Source of the DNA: JBDTVS01 sp040007095
GTDB taxonomy: Bacteria; Acidobacteriota; Vicinamibacteria; Vicinamibacterales; CAVVIG01
Assembly (NCBI GenBank): GCA_040007095.1
Contig: JBDTVS010000150.1
Coordinates: 1-62,813 of the forward strand
Length of the DNA: 62,813 bases
Reading direction: 5' to 3'
In this document: in pieces, positions 7,928 to 15,950 of the stretch
Layout of the letters: every line of letters starts with the position of its first letter
How positions within the stretch are numbered: position 1 is the first letter of the stretch
The notes under the pieces: model-generated
The model's input: only the letters and a program-made list of their open reading frames with translations
Database searches by the model: none
What the model was told of the DNA's origin: nothing
Program-made: the position numbers and the translations under genes

Positions 7928-10900
7928 TGGCGGTTGGAGCCGGCGACCCCCGAGGCCGTCGGGCCGTTGTCGAGTCTATTGGTCAGCAACACGGTGGGAC
8001 TCGCGTCCAACAGCGCGCCGACCGGCTCAGCCCACGTCCGGATGTGCGGCTCCTCCAGGATCTCCATGTGCTCTGCGCGCAGAGAGTAGAAGTGAGCGCC
8101 TTCGGCCAGAGCCTTCCACGGTGAGGACTCGACCGCCTCCTCGTCCACCTCCACGAAGACCGCCGTCCTTCCCTGATACACGGACGGGGCGTAGCGGTCC
8201 AGCGCGCGGCGATAGAGATCCAGCGCGTACCGGCTGCGCAGTCGCACCGGCAGTTCCCAACCCAGGGTCAGATAGACCCGAAGCAGAGCCCGATGCCAGT
8301 GGCGCCCGGCTCTCGCCCTGACGTGAACCATTCGACGACTGACGAGACCCAGCGCATACGCGATTCGCTGTCGCGAGTCGAGGCGTGCGACGGTTTGCCG
8401 GTGATGTGACAGCCTCTCGCGGAGCCGAGGCCCTTGCTTGACTGCCCGAGTCGCCGTATTCGGGGCGAGCCGGCGCACCCCACGCGGAAGTGAGACCGGC
8501 GAGGGTCCGAGCAGAACAAGCAGGTCCACCGGCTCCCCGAGCGTTCTGAGCTGCTGCGCCATTTCGAACGCGACCACGCCACCGAAGCAGTAGCCCCCGA
8601 GCAGGTACGGACCATTTGGCCGGACGGCACGGACCTCGCTCAAATAGTGCGCGGCGATTTCCTCGACGCTCGTGTACTTCGCAGGTCTGCCGTCGTGTGC
8701 CTGGTGCATCAGGCCGTACAGCGGCTGCTCCGGGTGAAGGTAGCGCGGCAGCAGCGGATCGCTGGCCTGCCCGTGTACCCAGAAGAACGGCGGCCGCGAT
8801 CCCATGGTCTGTATCCGCAGAAGAGACTGCCAATGCGGGGCCGGCGTCTCGTCGCTCAGGAGCCGAGCGAGGCCCTCGACGGTCGGCGCTTCGAAGAACG
8901 CCGTCAGCGGCAGCCTCTTTCCGCTCGACTTCTCGATCTGGCGGCAGACGCGCACGGCCAACAGTGAATGGCCGCCCACATCGAAGAAGTTGTCGGTCGC
9001 CCCCAGACGCTCCACGCCGAGCGCGCGCATCCAGATATCGGCCAGCTGCTGTTCGAGCGGCGTGCGGCAGGCGATGAATCCTTCCCCACCCGCAGCGGGC
9101 TTCCAATCAATCGCGGACAGCGCTCGGCGATCGACCTTGCCGTTGGGCGTCAGCGGCCATGTATCGACGAACACGAAGCCAGACGGAACCATGTAGTCGG
9201 GCAGCTTCGCTTTCAGAAACGTCTTGAGATCGGCGGCGGTCGGCGCCGGCGTGCTGGCGAGCAGATACGCGATCAATCGCTTGTCTTCTCCCGGCTTCTC
9301 GCGAGCCAGGACGGCGTTCTCGCGCACGCCCGGATGCTGCGCCAGCGCGACTTCGATCTCGCCCGGCTCGATCCGGAATCCTCGAATCTTGACCTGATCA
9401 TCAAACCGGCCGAGAAACTCGATGTTGCCATCGGCCAGATAGCGAACCCGATCGCCCGTCCTATAAAGCCGTCGCCTGGCTCCGTCGTCGAACGTGACCT
9501 CCTTGAACTTTTCTGCGGTCAGGTCGGGCGCGTTCAGGTAGCCCCGGGCGAGACCGTCGCCGCCGATGTAGAGCTCGCCCGGAACGCCGATCGGCGCCAG
9601 CGCCAGCCGCGAGTCCAGAACGTACACCTCGGTGTTCGCGATCGGCTTGCCGATCGGAATCGAGGTGGCGTACGGCGGCAGCGAGCGAATCGGATAGGTG
9701 CATGCGAACGTCGTGCTCTCGGTTGGTCCATAGCCGTTGATGATCGACGTGTTCGGCAGGCTGGACAGGGCACGCTCCACATGGCGAACAGACAGCGCCT
9801 CACCGCCGATGAGCAGCTGTCGTACGCTCGCCAGCGCGCCGGGGTCCTCGTCGATGATCAGGTTGAACAGCGAGGCGGTCAGCCACAGCGTGCTGACGCG
9901 GTACCGCCTCAGCACTCCGCCAAGCTCGGTCGATCTCGGAACCGGACCGGCCAACACGGCGCATGTAGCGCCGCGCAGAAGAGCTCCCCAGATCTCGAAC
10001 GTCGAGGCATCGAACGAGATCGGCGCCAGGTGGAGCAGCGTCTCACCGGCATCGAGCTGCACATAGTTCGATCCGCACACGAGCCGGACGACGCCGCGGT
10101 GCGGGATCTCGACGCCTTTGGGGCGGCCTGTGGATCCGGATGTATACATCACGTAGGCGAGATCGTCGGCTGTGGTTGTAGAGATGGGATTCTCTCGGCT
10201 CTGAGCGGCAATCTGTTCGCGTTCCGCGTCGAGGGCGATCGCGTGCACGCCGTGAGCCATGAAGCGCGCCGTGATGCGCTCGCTCGTCAGAACGACCGCC
10301 ACCTGGGTGTCCCGCAGCATGTAGGCGAGCCGCTCCGCCGGATATTCCGGATCGAGCGGCAGGTAGGCGCGGCCCGTCTTGAGAATGCCGAGCAGACCCA
10401 CCACCAGATCCAGCGAGCGGTCCATCGAAATGGCGATCAGCGGAGACGACGGCAGATTCAGACCCGAAAGATAGTGCGCCACCTGGTTGGCACGCCAGTT
10501 CAGCTCCTGGTAGGTGAGCTGCTCATCGCCGAAGGCCACCGCCACCGCGTCCGGCGACTGACGCGCCTGCGTCTCGAAGAGCGTGTGGATGCTCGCGTCT
10601 CGCGGGTAGTCGGTTGCCGTGCGGTTCCAATCCACGACGAGCTGACGGGACTCCGCGTCCGTCAGCATGCGCAGGTCGGAAATCGCCGCATCCGGCGTCG
10701 CGACGGCGCTTCGCAGCAAGGTCTCGAAATGGCCGACGAGGCGACGGATGGTGAGCGCATCGAAGAGATCGACACAGTAATCGAGGCTCCCGCGGACGAC
10801 GTCGCCGTCTTCGATGAGCGTGAAGACGAGATCGAACTTCGAGATGCCGCTGTCCAGCTCAATCGAGCCGACTTGTTGTCCCGGCAGCTGCAGCCCATCA

Positions 10901-12132
10901 TCCGCGGGCACGTTCTGGAACGCAAAAATGACGTCGAAGAACGGATGGCGTCCCGGATTGCGCTCCGGGTGCAATTCGGCAACCAGGCGCTCGAACGGCA
11001 CTGCCTGGTGCTCGAAGGCGCCAAGCGCCACGTGCCTGACCCGGCCGAGCAGCTCCCGGAAGCTCGGGTTTCCAGACAGATCCGTGCGAAGGACAAGCGT
11101 ATTCACGAAGAAGCCGATGAGCCCGTCGACTTCCTCCGTGCGCCCGGCAATCGGCGATCCGATCGCGATGTCTTCCCGCCCGCTATGGCGATGCAGGAGT
11201 AGTTGCAACGCGGCCAACAACGTCATGTAAAGCGTCGTCTGGCCCCGACGACTCAGTTGCTTGAGTTGCCGGCACAGATCTTCGGGCAGCTCGAGGGCCT
11301 GGGTGGCACTCTCGTAGGTTCGCGGGCCGGTGCGCGGCCGGTCCGACGGCAACTCCAGCACCGGCGCGCCCGTCAGCTGCCGCCTCCAGTACTCGAGCTG
11401 TGCGTCGACGATCTCCGCCTGCGCCGGCTGCCGCTGCCACCACGCGTAGTCTGCGTACTGGATCGGCAACTCCGGCAGCGTGGCCGTGCGCCCGGTGGCA
11501 AACGACACGTAGAGGGTGCCGAGCTCGCGCGTCAGGATCCCCATCGACCAGCCATCCGACGCGACGTGATGCGTGGCGAGCATGAGAAGGTGCTCGTCAT
11601 CCGCCAACCGCAGGAGGAAGGCGCGCAACATCAGGTCTGCGCTCAAATCAAACGGTCGTCGGATGGCCTCCCGCAGAATCTGCTGCGCCTCGCGGTCCCG
11701 CGCTGACCCGCGCGCCCGCAGATCCACGAGTGAGAGAGCGACCGTTCCACCGGGGTGAACGCACTGGACCGGCTCGCCGTTGCCTGGCGCGAAGGTGGTC
11801 CGCAGGACCTCGTGGCGGGCGACAATCTCATCCAGAGCGCGCTGGAGCGCCTTCAGGTCGAGCGGTCCCTCAATCCGGAACGTCTTCGCCTCGTTGTAGG
11901 CGACGCTGTGCGGCTCGAGCTGGCTGAGGAACCAGAGCCGCTGTTGCGCGAACGACAGCGGCCCGGGATCGCGGCCGGGGCGACGCCGGATTACTGGTTT
12001 CTGTCCGAGGTTGGCGTTTCGTTTCCTGATTTCGCGCTCGAGCAGTACGCGCTTGGCGGGTGACAGCCTGGCAAGGCGCCCCGCGAGCTCGTCTTCACGA
12101 GCACGATCGTGGGGGGCTTGATCAGTCGACAC
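7924..12132 (-). CDS. Nonribosomal peptide synthetase, C-A-PCP-TE
   Basis: A 1402-residue single-module synthetase, started at a GTG (12132). Condensation domain at about 45-480 (SFAQQRLWFLSQLEP; active site HHVASDGWSMG). Adenylation domain at about 490-1010 (YVMYTSGSTGRPKGVE, FDASTFEIWGALL, INGYGPTEST, YRTGDRVRYL, NGKVDRRAL). Carrier at about 1030-1100 with its serine in DNFFDVGGHSLLAV. Thioesterase at about 1115-1385 (FFWVHGQ; nucleophile elbow GGYCFGGV; late histidine in RAEHMEIL). The by-eye Stachelhaus code is D-A-F-W-L-G-G-T-F-K, very close to the established valine code. The thioesterase elbow has cysteine in place of the usual serine. As the terminal module it should condense an upstream acyl or aminoacyl unit with valine and release the product. 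It is the first gene of a three-gene operon. Confidence 0.93.
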   Translation of the reverse strand: MSTDQAPHDRAREDELAGRLARLSPAKRVLLEREIRKRNANLGQKPVIRRRPGRDPGPLSFAQQRLWFLSQLEPHSVAYNEAKTFRIEGPLDLKALQRALDEIVARHEVLRTTFAPGNGEPVQCVHPGGTVALSLVDLRARGSARDREAQQILREAIRRPFDLSADLMLRAFLLRLADDEHLLMLATHHVASDGWSMGILTRELGTLYVSFATGRTATLPELPIQYADYAWWQRQPAQAEIVDAQLEYWRRQLTGAPVLELPSDRPRTGPRTYESATQALELPEDLCRQLKQLSRRGQTTLYMTLLAALQLLLHRHSGREDIAIGSPIAGRTEEVDGLIGFFVNTLVLRTDLSGNPSFRELLGRVRHVALGAFEHQAVPFERLVAELHPERNPGRHPFFDVIFAFQNVPADDGLQLPGQQVGSIELDSGISKFDLVFTLIEDGDVVRGSLDYCVDLFDALTIRRLVGHFETLLRSAVATPDAAISDLRMLTDAESRQLVVDWNRTATDYPRDASIHTLFETQARQSPDAVAVAFGDEQLTYQELNWRANQVAHYLSGLNLPSSPLIAISMDRSLDLVVGLLGILKTGRAYLPLDPEYPAERLAYMLRDTQVAVVLTSERITARFMAHGVHAIALDAEREQIAAQSRENPISTTTADDLAYVMYTSGSTGRPKGVEIPHRGVVRLVCGSNYVQLDAGETLLHLAPISFDASTFEIWGALLRGATCAVLAGPVPRSTELGGVLRRYRVSTLWLTASLFNLIIDEDPGALASVRQLLIGGEALSVRHVERALSSLPNTSIINGYGPTESTTFACTYPIRSLPPYATSIPIGKPIANTEVYVLDSRLALAPIGVPGELYIGGDGLARGYLNAPDLTAEKFKEVTFDDGARRRLYRTGDRVRYLADGNIEFLGRFDDQVKIRGFRIEPGEIEVALAQHPGVRENAVLAREKPGEDKRLIAYLLASTPAPTAADLKTFLKAKLPDYMVPSGFVFVDTWPLTPNGKVDRRALSAIDWKPAAGGEGFIACRTPLEQQLADIWMRALGVERLGATDNFFDVGGHSLLAVRVCRQIEKSSGKRLPLTAFFEAPTVEGLARLLSDETPAPHWQSLLRIQTMGSRPPFFWVHGQASDPLLPRYLHPEQPLYGLMHQAHDGRPAKYTSVEEIAAHYLSEVRAVRPNGPYLLGGYCFGGVVAFEMAQQLRTLGEPVDLLVLLGPSPVSLPRGVRRLAPNTATRAVKQGPRLRERLSHHRQTVARLDSRQRIAYALGLVSRRMVHVRARAGRHWHRALLRVYLTLGWELPVRLRSRYALDLYRRALDRYAPSVYQGRTAVFVEVDEEAVESSPWKALAEGAHFYSLRAEHMEILEEPHIRTWAEPVGALLDASPTVLLTNRLDNGPTASGVAGSNRQ

Positions 12133-13364
12133 GTTGCGTACCCGCCCCCAGGCCCGGTTGACTCGTGGACAAATACTGCGCCGTCCTCTTCAATCTGTTT
12201 GACACCGTCGCGCTGACATATCTGGAAAATCGAAAGGGTCGATTTCACCATGACAACCTGAACCGGTCACTCGCATCAGTTGTCCACACAACCGATGCCA
12301 AGATTTGGAACCTCACTATCAAAAGGACCGCGAAGATGCTTCGAATGCTAGAAGGGTGCCAGAGAGCGCGTCAAGGGGGTTTCGTGACAAGAAGCGGAGT
12401 CTTCTATCACCGCAGTAATTTGAAAGACGCGAAGTCTGACGGTCAGGCAACTTTGGTCGCAGAATCGAGACGCAGTGTCAACCAGTTTGGCCCTCGCGCT
12501 CGATCATTTTGGACCAACATGATTGCATTGCCGGTCAAGCGGCTGTCCCTACTGAAGAGGCCGTTCTTGTTGGGGCAGGCAATTCGTTGACGGGATGCCC
12601 TCGCTGGCCACTCCCGAAGGCGCCTATGGCCGCCTTGGAAATGAGCCTCGGGAATCGCGTTCCCTCTCGTCTGGTCCATCGAGTGATGTGAGGAGCGTCT
12701 CAGTTTCGTCCAGCAGTCGCCCCACAAATGCGCGTAACTCTCGAACGAGGACGAGATTTCGGCGGATTTGCCGCACAGTGTCCCTGGTGTCAGGTTCAGG
12801 CGTCATCGCGCAAGCCGCTCAATCGGTGGCAATTCATCGGAGGTCTACGGGATGGCGCCTGATGACTCTTCTTCCCCGCAAAGAGTGGACGGATGCCGCA
12901 ACAGTGGGGCCCCCCGGCCATGTGGACGGCGGAGCTAGTCGCCCACACAGCAAGGGCGCTGCCAATGGCGATGCAATGAAAGTCAGGGAAATTCTGGACG
13001 GAGGGCGCGATGTTCGCGTCCACGGCAGAACAAATCCGCCAATTGTCAGGTCGCGGTTGCGAAGCCGGGATTCACGCCGCTGAAGTTGGACTTCGTCGTC
13101 CAGGCGCGTTCACATCACCTGCTGGGAGGCGTTGATTGCTCTTTGGGTGGGGAGTAGGCTCTTGCATCGCCGGGAGGTATGGCAACCTCGGGACGGCGGA
13201 TGCGGATCAATCCGAACGCGCGTCCACGATCGTATGTCCGCTTGTGAATCGTGCCACGGGGACCAGTAATTTCAGGGCCGCAAACACAGTGTCGCATTGT
13301 AACCGACGCGCGATGGCTCCAGGATCGATTCGGATCATGGCTCGACGTCGACATCGATTGTGAT
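12133..13364. other. Gene-poor stretch upstream of the NRPS operon
   Basis: About 1.2 kb without a recognisable gene. It must hold the NRPS promoter (minus strand, ending near 12140), but no convincing -35/-10 pair stands out. Several frames of 60-160 codons are open on both strands. All have basic, low-complexity translations typical of GC-rich noncoding DNA, except the small candidate at 12624-12806. The base composition is lower in GC than in the flanking NRPS genes, which is consistent with an older insertion or a decayed region. Confidence 0.5.
12624..12806 (-). CDS. Small hypothetical protein (weak)
   Basis: A 60-residue frame, MTPEPDTRDTVRQIRRNLVL and onward, with a plausible helical middle (LRAFVGRLLDETETLLTSLD) and a charged tail. 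It is more protein-like in composition than neighbouring frames. It has no recognisable domain and only a weak purine run before the ATG. It could be noise. Confidence 0.25.
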   Translation of the reverse strand: MTPEPDTRDTVRQIRRNLVLVRELRAFVGRLLDETETLLTSLDGPDERERDSRGSFPRRP

Positions 13365-13493
13365 ATGCCGAAAACAGTCTTCAACAGCATCAAGATCCCG
13401 AACTCGGCGCTCGGCGACCTCATCGAAAAAGTCCAGCGGGGCAAGGCGGAATTCATCGATCAGCAGCAGCCCGCCCAGACCCGCACGCGTTAA
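13365..13493 (+). CDS. Small hypothetical protein upstream of Dam
   Basis: A 42-residue frame starting MPKTVFNSIKIPNSALGDLI and ending QPAQTRTR. It has a hydrophobic/amphipathic opening and a polar tail, and lies 52 bases before the methylase start on the same strand. No family recognised. It may be a fragment of a control-type or accessory gene of the restriction-modification remnant, but nothing in the sequence proves that. Confidence 0.35.
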   Translation: MPKTVFNSIKIPNSALGDLIEKVQRGKAEFIDQQQPAQTRTR

Positions 13494-13545
13494 ATCGCGC
13501 CGCCCACTGACCTCGCCTGTCACGCCATCAGATAAAGTTGCGACA

Positions 13546-14343
13546 GTGCCCACCGTCGAAGCGCAACCCGCCGTTCGGCCACCCTTGAAATGGGCCGGCG
13601 GCAAGCGGTGGCAGGTGCCCCATCTCCTTCCGCTATGGACCGCGCATAGCCGTTCTCGGTTGATCGAGCCGTTCTGTGGGGGACTTGCCGTCGCTCTGGG
13701 CCTGTCGCCGAACCGCGCGCTTTTGAACGACGCCAATCCTCACTTGATCAACTTCTACCGTTGGCTTCAGAAGGGCTTGGCTACTGATCTCAACATGGAG
13801 AACGACGAGCGGCTGTTCTACCGTCACCGCGCTCGCTTCAACGAACTCGTCGCCAACGGGCAGGAGGACACCCCAGAAGGCGCGGCCCTGTTCTACTACC
13901 TCAACCGGACAGGCTACAACGGTCTGTGTCGCTTCAACAGCAAGGGCGGATTCAACGTTCCGTTCGGCAGCTATAAACGCATCGCCTACACCCACGATTT
14001 CACGGTCTACCGGGACGCCTTTGAAGATTGGGATTTCAGCACCGGGGATTTCGAGGCGCTGAAATTGGAGCCCACCGATTTCGTGTACGCTGACCCGCCC
14101 TACGATGTAGAGTTCACCAGCTATTCCAAGGGCGGATTCTCGTGGGAAGACCAGGTCCGAGCGGCTCAGTGGCTGTCACGCCACAAGGGCCCGGTGATTT
14201 TGGTGAACCAGGCAACGCCTCGGATCGAGGAGCTGTATCGGACACTCGGATACGCGGTCCGTTTCCTCGATGCGCCACGCAGGATCAGCTGCAACGGCAA
14301 CCGGACCCCGGCGAAGGAGATTCTCGGTACTCGCAATCTCTGA
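13546..14343 (+). CDS. DNA adenine methylase (Dam / D12 class N6-MTase)
   Basis: A 265-residue protein when started at the GTG at 13546. The SAM-binding motif I sits at PPLKWAGGKRW (residues about 11-21), followed by LIEPFCGGLAVALG and NDANPHLINFYRW. The catalytic motif is DPPY in FVYADPPYDVEF at about residue 180. This order (motif X/I early, DPPY late) is that of the D12/alpha class, which transfers a methyl group from SAM to adenine N6. Upstream codons of the same frame are low in complexity, so the later start is preferred. A fragment of what may be a partner endonuclease follows directly, so this was probably the methylase of a restriction-modification pair and may now be solitary. Confidence 0.92.
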   Translation: MPTVEAQPAVRPPLKWAGGKRWQVPHLLPLWTAHSRSRLIEPFCGGLAVALGLSPNRALLNDANPHLINFYRWLQKGLATDLNMENDERLFYRHRARFNELVANGQEDTPEGAALFYYLNRTGYNGLCRFNSKGGFNVPFGSYKRIAYTHDFTVYRDAFEDWDFSTGDFEALKLEPTDFVYADPPYDVEFTSYSKGGFSWEDQVRAAQWLSRHKGPVILVNQATPRIEELYRTLGYAVRFLDAPRRISCNGNRTPAKEILGTRNL

Positions 14344-14456
14344 TGGCCAGAACACCAACACCGGCGCCGTCCTAGAGGCGATGGTCCTGCCGGCCCTGTC
14401 GCGTGGCGGGTACCGCGACCTGGTGCTCGAGGCTCGCGATCAGCCTGTCAACAAAC
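14327..14456 (+). pseudogene. 5' fragment of an unidentified gene, possibly the partner restriction enzyme
   Basis: Overlapping the end of dam in another frame, the translation reads VLAISDGQNTNTGAVLEAMV, then LPALSRGGY and DLVLEARDQPVNKP. The 'leu-pro-ala-leu-x-arg-gly-gly-tyr' string resembles the N-terminal helix of small type II restriction enzymes, and its position behind a methylase fits. Coding similarity ends at the palindromic repeat that begins at 14457, so the rest of the gene is missing. The identification is an inference from context. Confidence 0.35.
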
Positions 14457-14661
14457 CTAGTGTGCTGCGTTCGACGATTTAGTACACGGCTTCCGGCGCG
14501 CGGCGCCCGCATGGCAAGGCGCGACGACCGAGGATACCGGGAGTATCTGAGGGAGGAGCAACGCCGCCAGCCCCGGGGTCCCCGACGCGGCACCCGCGTT
14601 GGGGTGGAGGAGGGATGCCCCGCCCGGAAGACGTCCTAAAGCGTCGGACGCAGGACACTAG
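14457..14661. repeat. Palindromic intergenic repeat, copy A
   Basis: Bounded by CTAG at both ends, with inverted arms (TGTGCTGCGTTCGACGA against TGTCCTGCGTCCGACGC read from the far side). The core has GGCAAGGCGCGACGACCGAG, the hairpin GATAC-CGGGA-GTATC and GAGCAACGCCGCC. It matches copy B (47035-47200) almost base for base, apart from an extra block of about 40 bases near 14575-14615. It lies between convergent genes, and its right-hand CTA is the stop codon of the amidohydrolase. Confidence 0.85.
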
Positions 14662-15695
14662 GCGAATCGCGGCAACAGGCGAACCGCGTTGTCGCGGTCG
14701 ATGGCGCGCAGGTCGCCTTCGCTGAACATGCCGGTGGCCGCAATCGCCGCCGCTTCGGATGCCGAGGAACCGCCTGGGGGGAAATCGGTCCCGAACACGA
14801 TCTGCGACGGTTTGACGAGCTGAAGGAGCGACGCGATGGCGCCTTTGTTCGCGGCACCGGCGAGGTCGTAATAGAATTTCCTCGCTTCCGCCATGAAGCC
14901 GTTGGGCAGCGCTTCCTTCGCACCGTTGGACCCACCGTCAATACGGCCCGCAAGGAACGGCAGGCTGCCCCCGGCGTGCGACCAGATGAAGCGGATTTCC
15001 GGAAACCGTGCCGCGTCGCCGCTGAACGCCACGCCGATGATCGCCCGCGTGGTGTCGGTGCCGTACTCAATGCTGCCAGGCCCGAGGCCGTATTCAAGAC
15101 TCCGGCAGCAGTTCGCAGCCGTCGGATGGATGGCGACGACGGCCTTGCGCCGATTCAGCTCTTCCATCACCGGTCGGAACGCCTTGTTGCCCAGCCACAC
15201 ATCGTCGTAGCTCGTCAGGAGGCCGATGCCGTCGGTCTTTAGCGTGTCGTATGCGTACCCGATCTCCCTCAGCGAGTTGTCGACGTCTGGAAGCGGCAGC
15301 GTCGCGAACAGGCCAAAGCGCGTCGGGTGGGCCTGCACGAGCTTTGCGCCGAACTCATTGCACGAACGCGCCAGCACCCGGGTTTTTTCCTTGTCGCCGA
15401 ACCAGATCCCTGGATTCGTGATCGAGAGGATCGACGCGGCCACGCCGCCCTGGTCCATGTCCGCGAGCGACAATTCAGCCGTCCACCGCAAGTTCGCGGC
15501 GTTCAGCAGCGGCCGGCCCTTGACTTCCGCGATCCATGCGGGCGGCGCGAAATGATGGTGGATGTCGATTCGTCGTGGGTTCGAGGCGCCCGCTCCGCGC
15601 TGCAGCAGGGTGGACGCGAGACTGCGCTCGGCGCCGAGCGCGCCGAGCGACGTCATCGCGGCGGTGAGGAATGTTCGGCGATCGATCCGGGTCAT
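14658..15695 (-). CDS. Exported amidohydrolase (ACMSD-like, amidohydrolase_2)
   Basis: A 345-residue protein with an N-terminal twin-arginine-type signal (IDRRTFLTAAMTSLGALGA). It then has the metal-binding HxH in RIDIHHHFAPP, a second histidine region WSHAGGSLPFLAGR and the metal aspartate in VFGTDFPPGG. This is the TIM-barrel amidohydrolase-2 family, which includes decarboxylases of the ACMSD and gamma-resorcylate type. The Tat signal implies a folded, metal-loaded periplasmic enzyme. Substrate unknown. Its stop codon lies inside repeat copy A. No operon partner is apparent, since the next minus-strand gene starts about 2 kb upstream. Confidence 0.85.
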   Translation of the reverse strand: MTRIDRRTFLTAAMTSLGALGAERSLASTLLQRGAGASNPRRIDIHHHFAPPAWIAEVKGRPLLNAANLRWTAELSLADMDQGGVAASILSITNPGIWFGDKEKTRVLARSCNEFGAKLVQAHPTRFGLFATLPLPDVDNSLREIGYAYDTLKTDGIGLLTSYDDVWLGNKAFRPVMEELNRRKAVVAIHPTAANCCRSLEYGLGPGSIEYGTDTTRAIIGVAFSGDAARFPEIRFIWSHAGGSLPFLAGRIDGGSNGAKEALPNGFMAEARKFYYDLAGAANKGAIASLLQLVKPSQIVFGTDFPPGGSSASEAAAIAATGMFSEGDLRAIDRDNAVRLLPRFA

Positions 15696-15950
15696 GCGTC
15701 ACCTCGTGGGCGGAAGGGGCCTGGCGCAGAGTGTAACCCGCCTCATGTCGCCGGTACGCCCGCATCGCGAGATGCGAGCAGAAGATGAGCCGAAGCCGAT
15801 GTACCCAATCTCAGAGGGCCGAGTTCGCCTTGGCCCGTTCCACAGGACGCTTCGCGACATCAGCAGAGAGCGCGGACGTCTCGCTTGGACAGCTTCACCG
15901 GCTGTTGGTAACGTGCGCGCGAACGCTGGAATCCGAGGACCAATATCACG

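Noticed and set aside
8968..11202. A 744-codon open frame on the plus strand
   Set aside because: It is the antisense shadow of the NRPS C-A-PCP-TE gene and its translation has no domain.
12165..12590. Open frame of 141 codons upstream of the NRPS operon
   Set aside because: Basic, Arg/Ser-rich translation without motifs. More probably part of the NRPS upstream region.
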